Below are positions 1 to 5,363 of a DNA stretch of 7,102 nucleotides, one piece after another. Below the pieces are notes generated by a model. The model ran no database searches. It was not told the DNA's origin and was given only the letters and a program-made list of their open reading frames with translations. How positions within the stretch are numbered: position 1 is the stretch's first letter; each line of letters starts with the position of its first letter. The stretch is from Subdoligranulum sp. (lineage in GTDB: Bacteria > Bacillota > Clostridia > Oscillospirales > Ruminococcaceae). The stretch is from the NCBI GenBank assembly GCA_004555405.1, contig SFIE01000062.1, forward strand, positions 1-7,102, in the 5' to 3' direction. The position numbers were made by a program, and so were the translations under genes.

Positions 1-1
1 T

Positions 2-547
2 GTCAGAATGTTTGATAAGCAGATGCACAAGGAGTATCTGTTCTGCTCGTATCTTTCCCGCCTTTTACCTGCCGAAACTACGGCACCTTGGGATCTTGAA
101 AACCGTGTAAAGCTGGAATACTACCGTCTGGAAAAGACTTTTGAGGGTGCGATTGAACTGCAAAAGCAGGATGGTTCGTTAGAACCAGAACGGACGAAAA
201 AGGCTGTTAGCATGACAGCCAAAAAAGATCCGCTGGAAGATGTCATTCAGGCAATCAACGAAGTATACAAAGGAAATTTCACAGAGGCTGACCGGGTGTT
301 AATTGGCACGCTGCGGGAAAAGTTGATGGCGGATAAGAAGCTTCGCAAAGCTGCTTGTTCAGATGGCCAGCAAATTTTTGAAAAAAATATCTTTCCCAAA
401 ATTTTTGATGAAACAGCGCAGGCATCCTATATGGAAAGCACCGAAACCTATACAAAGCTTTTTGAGGATAGCGCCAAATACCACGCCATCATGACAGCAC
501 TGGCACAGGAACTCTACCGCGAAATGCGAAATGGGCAGGAGGGATAG
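2..547 (+). CDS. hsdR: Type I restriction endonuclease subunit R, C-terminal fragment (5' end outside the window)
   Basis: This is the last ~180 residues of a type I restriction enzyme R (motor and cleavage) subunit. HsdR proteins are usually about 1000 residues; they carry the nuclease and ATP-dependent translocase domains and join HsdM and HsdS to cut unmethylated foreign DNA. The reading frame is open to the left edge (the codons before the ATG at 8 read Val-Arg), so that ATG is probably internal. The visible part fits the helical C-terminal domain of EcoEI/EcoR124-like R subunits: KEYLFCSYLSRLLP, then LEYYRLEKTFEGAIEL, then FTEADRVLIGTLREKL, which are typical of this family. It ends 3 bp before the next gene, whose Shine-Dalgarno lies inside the last codons, so the two are co-transcribed. 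hsdM and hsdS are not visible and would lie to the left. The N-terminal catalytic motifs cannot be checked here. Confidence 0.85.
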   Translation, partial: VRMFDKQMHKEYLFCSYLSRLLPAETTAPWDLENRVKLEYYRLEKTFEGAIELQKQDGSLEPERTKKAVSMTAKKDPLEDVIQAINEVYKGNFTEADRVLIGTLREKLMADKKLRKAACSDGQQIFEKNIFPKIFDETAQASYMESTETYTKLFEDSAKYHAIMTALAQELYREMRNGQEG

Positions 548-550
548 CCT

Positions 551-715
551 ATGCCAAGAAGCAAAAAAGATGGGCGGCATATCAATTATTACATTGACAG
601 AGAAATCTATGAACAACTGAAAGCCTATGCTGACGAAAAAGGACAGACAATGACCACAGCCATAGAGCGTATTCTCAAACAGTTTTTTGAAAAACAGGTA
701 GAAGATAAAAAGTGA
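551..715 (+). CDS. Small ribbon-helix-helix (CopG/Arc-like) DNA-binding protein, 54 aa
   Basis: A 54-residue protein starting MPRSKKDGRHINYYID. The order is a basic N-terminus, a short strand (about residues 10-15, HINYYI), helix 1 (about 17-30, REIYEQLKAYADEK), a Gly-Gln-Thr turn, and helix 2 (about 33-48, TMTTAIERILKQFFEK). That is the layout of a ribbon-helix-helix monomer, which dimerises and inserts the paired strand into the DNA major groove. The Shine-Dalgarno AGGAGGG (537-543) lies 7 nt before the ATG and inside the end of hsdR, so translation is coupled to it. Similar short RHH proteins are common accessory genes in integrative elements and defence islands of gut Firmicutes (from memory, not searched). 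Its role could be autoregulation of the restriction locus or binding to the nearby repeat array at 861-933; both are inference. No toxin partner is visible. Confidence 0.8.
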   Translation: MPRSKKDGRHINYYIDREIYEQLKAYADEKGQTMTTAIERILKQFFEKQVEDKK

Positions 716-724
716 AAACAGTGG

Positions 725-760
725 AAATGGATGCTGCAATTTGTTGCGGCATCCATTTTT
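725..760 (+). terminator. Rho-independent terminator of the hsdR/RHH unit
   Basis: Inverted arms at 725-739 and 744-758 form a 15-bp stem with a single G-U pair and a TTTG loop. The stem core is ATGGATGC / GCATCCAT, and it runs into a T tract at 756-760. It starts 9 nt after the RHH stop codon, so it closes this transcript. Confidence 0.85.
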
Positions 761-860
761 CTATCATCACTTAGAATATGCGGTATGATCGAAACAGACT
801 CCGAAAATCATCAACGCTCAAACTGGGTATTAACAAAAAAATGAAATCTGCCAATTTCAC

Positions 861-933
861 AATCTAGATTTTAAGCAAGGTTTTAAGCAAGCTTTAAGCA
901 AGGTTTTAAGCAAGCTCTAAGCAAGCTTGCTTA
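861..933. repeat. Tandem repeat array with TAAGCAAG cores, bracketed by two palindromes
   Basis: The 8-mer TAAGCAAG occurs five times, at 872, 884, 895, 907 and 918, so spacing alternates 12, 11, 12, 11 bp. The larger unit is a perfect 23-bp direct repeat (870-892 and 893-915) followed by a degenerate half unit (916-926). The left flank is the palindrome AATCTAGATT (861-870). The right end forms a perfect 16-bp palindrome, TAAGCAAGCTTGCTTA (918-933). Near-helical spacing means the cores would face roughly the same side of the DNA, as in arrays bound by cooperative dimers such as ParR or omega-type RHH proteins. A binding array for the upstream RHH protein is plausible but inferred. It could also be a recombination site or simple slippage. 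Confidence 0.8.
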
Positions 934-990
934 TGGGCGGGAGCATTTGGAACCAATATTTATGGCGGATGATTTTTGCCTGCAAAGAAC

Positions 991-1042
991 AAGGAAGTCC
1001 TCACGGTGAGTAAAAACCACTGTGAGGACTTCCTTTATTTTT
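991..1042 (+). terminator. Strong orphan terminator hairpin
   Basis: A perfect 14-bp stem (991-1004 AAGGAAGTCCTCAC with 1022-1035) encloses a 17-nt loop, and a T-rich tail TTTATTTTT (1034-1042) follows. Orientation is plus, because the opposite strand lacks a good T tract. The preceding protein gene ends at 715 and already has its own terminator, so this hairpin has no obvious client. Confidence 0.75.
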
Positions 1043-1081
1043 GCTGCAGGAGCATATCCATGGCTCAATTGGAAAAAGCAT

Positions 1082-1112
1082 GGCTGCTTTCGCCGGAAGC
1101 GGCAGCCTTTTT
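1082..1112 (+). terminator. Probable second terminator hairpin
   Basis: GGCT (1082-1085) pairs with AGCC (1104-1107), with an inner stem GCTTTC / GGAAGC around a GCC loop and a small bulge, followed by five T (1108-1112). An alternative pairing is GGCTGC / GCAGCC. It lies only 40 nt after the preceding terminator, so it may be a back-up or the remnant terminator of a gene lost at the junction. Confidence 0.5.
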
Positions 1113-1201
1113 AGGATAGAACCCTCTTGGCTTTCATGCAGGCTGCCGGTAATATTCCGTTTGCGGCGGGTATTGCTGCTCTATGAGCAAAGAATGATAG
1201 G

Positions 1202-1231
1202 AAAAAAGGGACTGCCGCAGCAGCCCCTTTT
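1202..1231 (-). terminator. Terminator of the GNAT acetyltransferase gene
   Basis: Read on the minus strand, AAAAGGGGCTGC pairs with GCAGTCCCTTTT through one G-U pair, with loop TGCG, and runs into T residues. On the plus strand the same position would be an A-C mismatch, which supports minus-strand use. It lies about 40 nt beyond the acetyltransferase stop codon. Confidence 0.75.
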
Positions 1232-1271
1232 GGCGTTATAAAATTCAATATGGCAAAGGCGGCTTGCGCTT

Positions 1272-1772
1272 TTAAAAACGGGCAGCCTTTTCCATGCGCC
1301 AGCAAAGCAGCGATTCGCCGCCCTGCACGGGCAGCAGCACATCCTCGGCCGGGCGGTAGCCCCGATGCTTAAAGTAAGTCACGGTTTCCTGGCATTTTTG
1401 CGGCACGTAGAGATTCACAATGCTCAGATTCTCGCCGCCTGCCAGCTTTTCGCAGTAGGTAAGGATCTCACGGCCCAAGCCGCGTGTGCGGAATTCTTTT
1501 TTCAGATAGATATGGTCGATCACCACGGTGCCTGCCGTAACATGAAAGGCAAAATAGCCCACATCACGGCTGCCCATCTGCACCAGAAAATAGTTTACGC
1601 CTTCGTCCATGGCATCGCTGATGGCATCCGGGCTTTGATATTGCTCCAGCGCCAGCTTCAGCTGTTTGCCCGGCAAAACCCGGCGGTAGCACTCGGCCCA
1701 GATCTCCTGCGCCAGCGCACTGACAGCGCGAATATAGGAAGCTTTGGTAACCTGCTTGTAGGTGGCTTTCAT
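1272..1772 (-). CDS. GNAT family N-acetyltransferase
   Basis: A 166-residue single-domain GNAT protein, expected to transfer an acetyl group from acetyl-CoA to an amine of a small molecule or protein in the cytoplasm. The acetyl-CoA pyrophosphate loop is visible as the R-x-x-G-x-G motif RTRGLG at residues 95-100, after the beta-4 strand VVIDHIYL (83-90). The later region INLYV-type strand with Asn120, then Tyr133 and HRGYRP (136-141), matches GNAT motif B. Length is normal. The start at 1772 is chosen because GGAGGAACC lies 13 nt upstream on the minus strand (a slightly long spacing) and the protein begins MKATYKQVTKASYIRAV, as in relatives. The gene is monocistronic, with its own promoter and terminator, and diverges from the lipoprotein gene. 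The acceptor substrate cannot be read from sequence. Confidence 0.85.
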   Translation of the reverse strand: MKATYKQVTKASYIRAVSALAQEIWAECYRRVLPGKQLKLALEQYQSPDAISDAMDEGVNYFLVQMGSRDVGYFAFHVTAGTVVIDHIYLKKEFRTRGLGREILTYCEKLAGGENLSIVNLYVPQKCQETVTYFKHRGYRPAEDVLLPVQGGESLLCWRMEKAARF

Positions 1773-1884
1773 AAACGGTATGGTTCCTCCGATCGGTAAA
1801 TAAAAGAGTGCGTGCGTGATTTTTTGGGCTTTTGTATTCTGAAAAACACGCCGAAGAAATAAAAGCAGAATAAATAATATACAA

Positions 1885-1913
1885 ATTATAACACAAAACC
1901 GGCAAGGCGTGAA
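1885..1913 (-). promoter_or_regulatory. Probable sigma-A promoter for the GNAT gene
   Basis: On the minus strand the -10 is a perfect TATAAT (1890 to 1885) preceded by TGT, an extended -10. The -35 is TTCACG (1913 to 1908), with a 17-bp spacer. Transcription would start near 1878, giving a leader of roughly 100 nt before the ATG at 1772. That leader is AT-rich and shows no riboswitch-like fold that I recognise. Confidence 0.6.
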
Positions 1914-1934
1914 GCACAGGCCGCAAGATTTTTG

Positions 1935-1963
1935 TGGAAAAACAAGGGAAAAGGCGGTATAAT
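1935..1963 (+). promoter_or_regulatory. Probable promoter for the SGNH lipoprotein gene
   Basis: A perfect TATAAT at 1958-1963 is preceded 17 bp upstream by TGGAAA (1935-1940, 4 of 6 matches to TTGACA). Transcription would start near 1970, about 90 nt before the preferred ATG at 2062. It lies back to back with the GNAT promoter, with the two -35 boxes only about 20 bp apart, so one bound regulator could affect both genes. Confidence 0.5.
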
Positions 1964-2061
1964 AAAATTTTAGAGGATTTTCCCTATCAGAAACCGAAGA
2001 TCAAAAACAGAGCCTAACAGAAACATAGATAGACCAAAAGATGGGAGGATTTATTTTCCAT

Positions 2062-3225
2062 ATGAGAATCATGCAAAAGATCTCGGCCCTTGCGCTGGCA
2101 GCGGCACTGGCCGTGAGTGCAGCGGGCTGTGCTGCGTTTGGCACACCGCAGCACAGCGAAGGCGCCAGTGCGGCCAGCGCTGCTTCTGAAGTGGCTGCCC
2201 CGACGGTTACGCCCAACCCGGAGGCGGGCTTTTTGGATGTGAGCGCCTATCCGGGCACCGTGCTGGAAGAAACCCCGGATGCGGGCGAGGATTACATAAA
2301 AGAAACACTGTTTGTGGGCGACTCCAACACCGTGCGCTATTATCTGTACGGTGCGGTGCCGCTGGCCAGCAACATTGGCTGCTCGGGCATGGCCACCGGC
2401 TCCATCACCAGCTTTCCCTGTGTGCAGTTTTCGGGCTACAGCCAGCTGGTCACCATGCCAAAGGCCATTGGCATCATTCAGCCCCGCCGTGTGATCTTTG
2501 GCTTCGGCAGCAACAATCTGACGGGGGATCTGAGCACGGCGGTGCAAAACTACCGCAAGGCGATCCGGGAATGCCAAAAGGAATACGCCTATTTCACGGT
2601 GATCGTTTCGGCTGTGCCTGCGCTGGATCAAAACCGCTCCAGCAAAAGCCTGCAGCAAAGCCAAGTGGACGAGCTGAACGAAATGCTGGCCGATATGTGC
2701 CAGGAGGAAGGCTGGTATTTCCTCAACAGCGCCGAGGCTCTGAAGGATATGCAAACGGGCTGGGCAAAAACCGGCTACACCATTGAGGACGGCCTGCACC
2801 TTTCGGAAAAGGGCGTGAATGCCTATGTGGAATATGTGCGCACCCATGCCGACCCCGGCGAGGACCAGCGCCCGCATAAGCCCGCCAATGTGCCCAGCCA
2901 CACTGAAACGCCGGTGGATCTGCTGCCTAAGCCCGAGGAATCGGGCGATGCACAGGCCGAAAGCAGCGGCGTGGTAGAGGTGACCTATCAGGTGCAGGGC
3001 AATGCAAGCCTGCAGGGCGCAACCGTGCAAACCGTGAAGGCGGGCGATGCCTGCGGCGAGGTGTGGGTGTATGCAGCTGAGGGCTGGCATCTGGACCACT
3101 GGGAGATCAATCTGGACGGGCAGAATTACTCCGAGCAGGAATGCCTGCGCCTGAGCATTCCCGAAGGGTGCACGCAGGCCAGCGTAACGGCCACAGCTTT
3201 TGTGGTGCAGGACACCGAGGGCTGA
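2062..3225 (+). CDS. SGNH/GDSL-family hydrolase lipoprotein with C-terminal InlB-like domain
   Basis: A predicted surface lipoprotein esterase or acetylhydrolase. The frame opens at 2041, but GGGAGGA lies at 2043-2049, so the ATG at 2062 (387 aa) is the better start; the ATG at 2071 is also possible. Numbering from 2041: a basic start and hydrophobic core (KISALALAAALAVSAAGC) end in a lipobox at Cys30. An Ala/Ser/Pro-rich linker follows, then the SGNH domain (about 85-270) with block I FVGDSN (nucleophile Ser95), block III GSNN (Asn158) and block V DGLH (Asp250, His253). A Pro/Glu-rich linker (about 271-308) leads to an ~80-residue beta-rich tail (WHLDHWEINLDGQ near 349-361) resembling InlB B-repeat/Big-type domains. 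Such hydrolases often deacylate cell-wall or dietary polysaccharides; the substrate is unknown. A strong terminator follows directly, so the gene appears monocistronic. Confidence 0.85.
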   Translation: MRIMQKISALALAAALAVSAAGCAAFGTPQHSEGASAASAASEVAAPTVTPNPEAGFLDVSAYPGTVLEETPDAGEDYIKETLFVGDSNTVRYYLYGAVPLASNIGCSGMATGSITSFPCVQFSGYSQLVTMPKAIGIIQPRRVIFGFGSNNLTGDLSTAVQNYRKAIRECQKEYAYFTVIVSAVPALDQNRSSKSLQQSQVDELNEMLADMCQEEGWYFLNSAEALKDMQTGWAKTGYTIEDGLHLSEKGVNAYVEYVRTHADPGEDQRPHKPANVPSHTETPVDLLPKPEESGDAQAESSGVVEVTYQVQGNASLQGATVQTVKAGDACGEVWVYAAEGWHLDHWEINLDGQNYSEQECLRLSIPEGCTQASVTATAFVVQDTEG

Positions 3226-3237
3226 TCTGAAAAGCTG

Positions 3238-3288
3238 AATCACCGTGCTTCCCCTGAAGATGCTTTGGGGGCGGCGCGGTGATTTTTT
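3238..3288 (+). terminator. Terminator of the SGNH lipoprotein gene
   Basis: AATCACCGTGC (3238-3248) pairs with GCGCGGTGATT (3274-3284) through one G-U pair. The long loop can itself pair CCCC with GGGG. Six T follow (3283-3288). It starts 13 nt after the stop codon. Confidence 0.85.
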
Positions 3289-3390
3289 GTATATGTATAA
3301 TTTGTGCCGGCCGCGGCATACTACCTGCATGGCACCATACGGAAAATACAAAGGGCACAGCCCCTGTGCGCGGAAAGGAATGCATGGCGT

Positions 3391-3930
3391 ATGAAAGCAA
3401 CCGGGATCGTTCGCCGTATTGACGAGCTGGGGCGGGTGGTGATCCCCAAGGAAATTCGCCGCACGCAGCGCATTCGCCCGGGCGACCCGCTGGAAATTTT
3501 TACAGCCGGTGAGGGCGAGGTGATCTTTCGGAAGTATTCCCCCATGCAGGCATTGGCCGATCACGCGGCGGGCTATTGCGAGGTTCTGGCCCGCAGCCTG
3601 GAATTGACCGTGCTGGTATGTGACTGCGACAAAGTGGTGGCGGCAGCGGGGCCGGGCAAGCGGGGGTACACCGGGCAGCGCATCAGCCGGGCGCTGGAGG
3701 AAGCAATGCAGCGCCGCAGCGGCTATTTGTGGGGCGGGCGCGCCGGTGAAAAGCTGTATCCGTGCGAAGAAGCCGACAGGCATTTGCTGGCAATGTATCC
3801 GGTGCTCGCCAACGGCGATCTGCCGGGGGCAGTGTGTGCGCTGTCCGGCAGCGGCGCTGGGGCAGACCGGGAAACTGCCCGGGCTGTCGAGCTGGCGGCG
3901 CAGTTTTTGGCCAAACAGCTGGAAGAATGA
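3391..3930 (+). CDS. spoVT: Stage V sporulation protein T (AbrB-like transition regulator)
   Basis: A 179-residue DNA-binding regulator, nearly the same length as Bacillus subtilis SpoVT (178). The N-terminal swapped-hairpin AbrB domain (1 to about 50) shows the family signature MKATGIVRRIDELGRVVIPK followed by EIRRTQRIRPGDPLEIF. The C-terminal part (about 54-178) fits the SpoVT GAF-like domain, with a Cys/Asp-rich strand VLVCDCDKVVAAAG and a final helix AVELAAQFLAKQLEE. The frame stays open back to 3304, but the family always starts MKATG. AAGGA (3375-3379) precedes that ATG by 11 nt; an out-of-frame ATG at 3384 lies between. In B. subtilis SpoVT tunes sigma-G genes in the forespore and affects germination. 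Its presence suggests a spore-forming lineage. A paralogous AbrB/GAF regulator cannot be excluded. Confidence 0.9.
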   Translation: MKATGIVRRIDELGRVVIPKEIRRTQRIRPGDPLEIFTAGEGEVIFRKYSPMQALADHAAGYCEVLARSLELTVLVCDCDKVVAAAGPGKRGYTGQRISRALEEAMQRRSGYLWGGRAGEKLYPCEEADRHLLAMYPVLANGDLPGAVCALSGSGAGADRETARAVELAAQFLAKQLEE

Positions 3931-3994
3931 AAAAAGCTTTTCTGCCAGGCGGCAGGACCGTCTGAAAATACTGAAAATAGATAGGGATGAGAAA

Positions 3995-4537
3995 ATGAAA
4001 GTGATTTTTGCCTATGGCAGCACCCGCCCGCAAAGTGTGGGGCAAAAGGTGCTCAAAGCAATGGCGCGTTCCGCCGCACAGGCCGGGCACGAGGTGCTGG
4101 AGTATGATCTTACCCAGCCGCTGCAGGGGTGCCGGGGCTGCGCTGTGTGCCGCGAAACCGGCGGCAACTGCTGCCAGCAGGATAGCCTGCACGATTATTT
4201 CCACGAGCTTTTCACAGCCGATCAGCTGGTGATCTGCGCGCCTATGTATATGGGGCAGGCAGCAGGCCAGTGCATCACCTTTATGAACCGCCATTACTGC
4301 CTGAAAGACCAAAATAAGCAAAACCGCCTGCCGGAGGGCATCAAGGTGAATGTGGTGTTCACGCAGGGCGCGCCCGCCGACTTCCCGCCGTATCAGGCAG
4401 CGCAGAAATGGTATTTCGACAGCATGGTACGCTATGGCTTTGTGCCCGGCGAACAAAAGGTGCTGGGCGGAAACAGCGACCTGTCGGAAAGCGGCCCGGT
4501 GATGACTTGGGCCGCCGAGTGGGGGAAAAATCTCTGA
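3995..4537 (+). CDS. Flavodoxin-fold NAD(P)H-dependent FMN reductase family protein with a cysteine cluster
   Basis: A 180-residue flavodoxin-like oxidoreductase. The first strand and FMN-phosphate loop are MKVIFAYGSTRPQSVGQKV (residues 1-19). Next comes the Cys cluster GCRGCAVCRETGGNCCQQD (Cys46, 49, 52, 59, 60), typical of iron-sulfur-flavoprotein-like or NADPH-dependent FMN reductase relatives, followed by the conserved APMYMGQAAGQCITFMNR (82-99). Members move electrons from NAD(P)H to FMN, quinones, nitro compounds or metal centres; whether an Fe-S cluster is bound here cannot be told. The ATG at 3995 is chosen because the alignment starts there and GGGATGAG lies just upstream; the frame opens much further upstream, but that part is a shadow of spoVT. 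The 64-nt gap after spoVT shows no terminator, so read-through is likely. Confidence 0.8.
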   Translation: MKVIFAYGSTRPQSVGQKVLKAMARSAAQAGHEVLEYDLTQPLQGCRGCAVCRETGGNCCQQDSLHDYFHELFTADQLVICAPMYMGQAAGQCITFMNRHYCLKDQNKQNRLPEGIKVNVVFTQGAPADFPPYQAAQKWYFDSMVRYGFVPGEQKVLGGNSDLSESGPVMTWAAEWGKNL

Positions 4538-4580
4538 TGTTTGTATAAATAGATACATAATATACAATGAGGATAATATT

Positions 4581-4988
4581 ATGAAACAGTTTTTGAAAGA
4601 ATTCAAGCAGTTCACCATGCGCGGCAATGTGCTGGATATGGCCGTTGGCGTTGTGGTAGGCGGCGCCTTCAAGGCCATTGTGGATGCGCTGGTCAACAAT
4701 ATCATTTCTCCGCTCATCGGCCTTTTGTTCAACAGTGATTTCAGCGATCTGGCCCTCATGGTGGGGGATGTTTCCATCGGCTACGGCGCTTTTATCACGG
4801 CGGTGCTCAACTTCCTGATCGTGTCGTTCACTTTGTTTGTGGTCATCAAGGCGGCCAACAAGGCTGCCAGCCTGCGCAAAGCCCCGGAGGAAGCCCCCAA
4901 GGCACCTACCACCAAAATCTGCCCCTATTGCAAGAGTGAGATCGCCATTGATGCCACGCGCTGCCCGCACTGTACCAGCCAGCTGTAA
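4581..4988 (+). CDS. mscL: Large-conductance mechanosensitive channel MscL with C-terminal zinc ribbon
   Basis: A 135-residue channel subunit. MscL pentamers open under membrane tension and release solutes on hypo-osmotic shock. The amphipathic N-terminal helix (MKQFLKEFKQFTMRGN) leads into TM1, about 15-45, with the pore-lining DMAVGVVVGGAFKAIV. A short outer loop (about 51-66) follows, then TM2 (about 68-92, FITAVLNFLIVSFTLFVVIK). Instead of the usual C-terminal helical bundle alone, the tail ends CPYCKSEIAIDATRCPHC, a four-Cys zinc ribbon (Cys114, 117, 128, 131). GAGG at 4569-4572 lies 8 nt before the ATG. AT-rich DNA precedes the gene, but no promoter leaves room for this ribosome binding site, so it is probably read from upstream. 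The terminator at 5012-5050 closes the unit. Confidence 0.93.
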   Translation: MKQFLKEFKQFTMRGNVLDMAVGVVVGGAFKAIVDALVNNIISPLIGLLFNSDFSDLALMVGDVSIGYGAFITAVLNFLIVSFTLFVVIKAANKAASLRKAPEEAPKAPTTKICPYCKSEIAIDATRCPHCTSQL

Positions 4989-5011
4989 GGCAATAGAAAA
5001 GCGAATATACG

Positions 5012-5050
5012 AAAAACGCTCTGCGGAACTTTTCTGCAGAGCGTTTTTTT
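5012..5050 (+). terminator. Terminator after mscL (probably bidirectional)
   Basis: A perfect stem of 13 bp (5012-5024 with 5036-5048, core CGCTCTGC / GCAGAGCG) and an 11-nt loop, followed by seven T (5044-5050). The 5' A run gives a T tract on the opposite strand too, so it may also back up the minus-strand small-gene unit. Confidence 0.9.
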
Positions 5051-5051
5051 G

Positions 5052-5098
5052 CAAAAAAAAGCAAAGAGGGAGAATCCCGCTTTGGCGGAACCTCCCTC
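5052..5098 (-). terminator. Terminator of the small-ORF pair
   Basis: Read on the minus strand, GAGGGAG (5098 to 5092) pairs with CTCCCTC (5072 to 5066) around an inner CCGC / GCGG stem, and is followed by TTTGCTTTTTTTT. The plus strand has no T tract here. It lies about 50 nt past the stop codon of the 45-aa ORF and supports a real minus-strand transcript. Confidence 0.8.
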
Positions 5099-5149
5099 AA
5101 GGCTTTATATGGTAAGGATCGAAGATGGTTTGGTCAGTGCGCGGCGCGA

Positions 5150-5287
5150 TCAGTGGGCGGCGGCGCTTTTGTGGGTGAACAGAGAAATGATCTTGCCGGC
5201 CAGCTTGCGGCTGCACTCTGCGTTGTATGCGTAGCAGGCAGTGTAGGCGGCGTCAACGATCTGCATAGGAGTCATGTTGGTTTTCAT
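5150..5287 (-). CDS. Uncharacterised 45-aa microprotein, paralogue of the upstream small ORF
   Basis: Not a recognised family. The frame opens at 5341, but the ATG at 5287 is preceded by AAGAAGGA with ideal spacing, so the protein starts MKTNMTPMQIVDAAY and has 45 residues. It aligns end to end with the neighbouring 51-aa ORF: both start MKTN, then Q-I-[V/I]-[D/E]-A-A-Y, a Tyr, an Arg, and a C-terminal I-x-x-L-F-x-x-K. By hand count 18 of 38 aligned columns are identical after a 4-residue insertion (MTPM) here. The body (about residues 9-37) reads as one amphipathic helix with Ala, Ile and Tyr on one face and Lys/Arg near the end; no signal peptide or transmembrane segment is seen. Codons are the preferred GC-ending ones. 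It is second in a two-gene unit and is followed by a terminator. Function unknown. Confidence 0.7.
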   Translation of the reverse strand: MKTNMTPMQIVDAAYTACYAYNAECSRKLAGKIISLFTHKSAAAH

Positions 5288-5363
5288 AAGAATCCTTCTT
5301 TCTGTATAGGGGAAGCCGGAAAAGCCCGGCCCGGAAATCATGGGAATAAACAGGGCGGCTGTA

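Larger units (their letters stand above)
761..1201. other. Gene-free stretch between the restriction locus and the acetyltransferase gene
   Basis: No convincing gene is present. A 66-codon open frame across 1041-1241 lacks a good ribosome binding site and any family resemblance. The stretch holds the repeat array at 861-933 and two plus-strand terminator hairpins at 991-1042 and 1082-1112. TATGAT at 784-789 with CTATCA at 761-766 (17-bp spacer) is a weak promoter candidate only. Base composition changes inside this stretch, from AT-rich on the left to GC-rich on the right, which fits an insertion boundary. No integrase site or tRNA fragment is recognisable. Confidence 0.6.

Noticed and set aside
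870..926. CRISPR array
   Set aside because: The repeats are 11-12 bp (or 23 bp) and directly abut with no unique spacers, and there are no cas genes.
1041..1241. 66-codon plus-strand open frame
   Set aside because: It has no standard start with a ribosome binding site, runs through two terminator hairpins, and has no family resemblance.
3316..3340. Sigma-G-like promoter GCATA ... CATAC upstream of spoVT
   Set aside because: B. subtilis spoVT is sigma-G dependent, but here the spacer is only about 15 bp and the -10 matches poorly, so it is not listed. TATAAT at 3296-3301 has no acceptable -35.
3304..3390. N-terminal extension of SpoVT from 3304
   Set aside because: The family starts at MKATG and a ribosome binding site precedes the ATG at 3391. 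The extra 29 codons have no family counterpart.
2014..3783. A 589-codon minus-strand open frame across the lipoprotein and spoVT genes
   Set aside because: It lies antisense to two well-supported genes with clear family motifs, crosses their intergenic terminator, and its His/Ala/Arg-rich translation shows no domain. It is a by-product of GC-rich codon usage.
3683..4777. A 364-codon minus-strand open frame over spoVT, the flavin reductase and mscL
   Set aside because: It is antisense to three real genes and its translation is low-information and rich in His, Pro and Arg with no recognisable motif.
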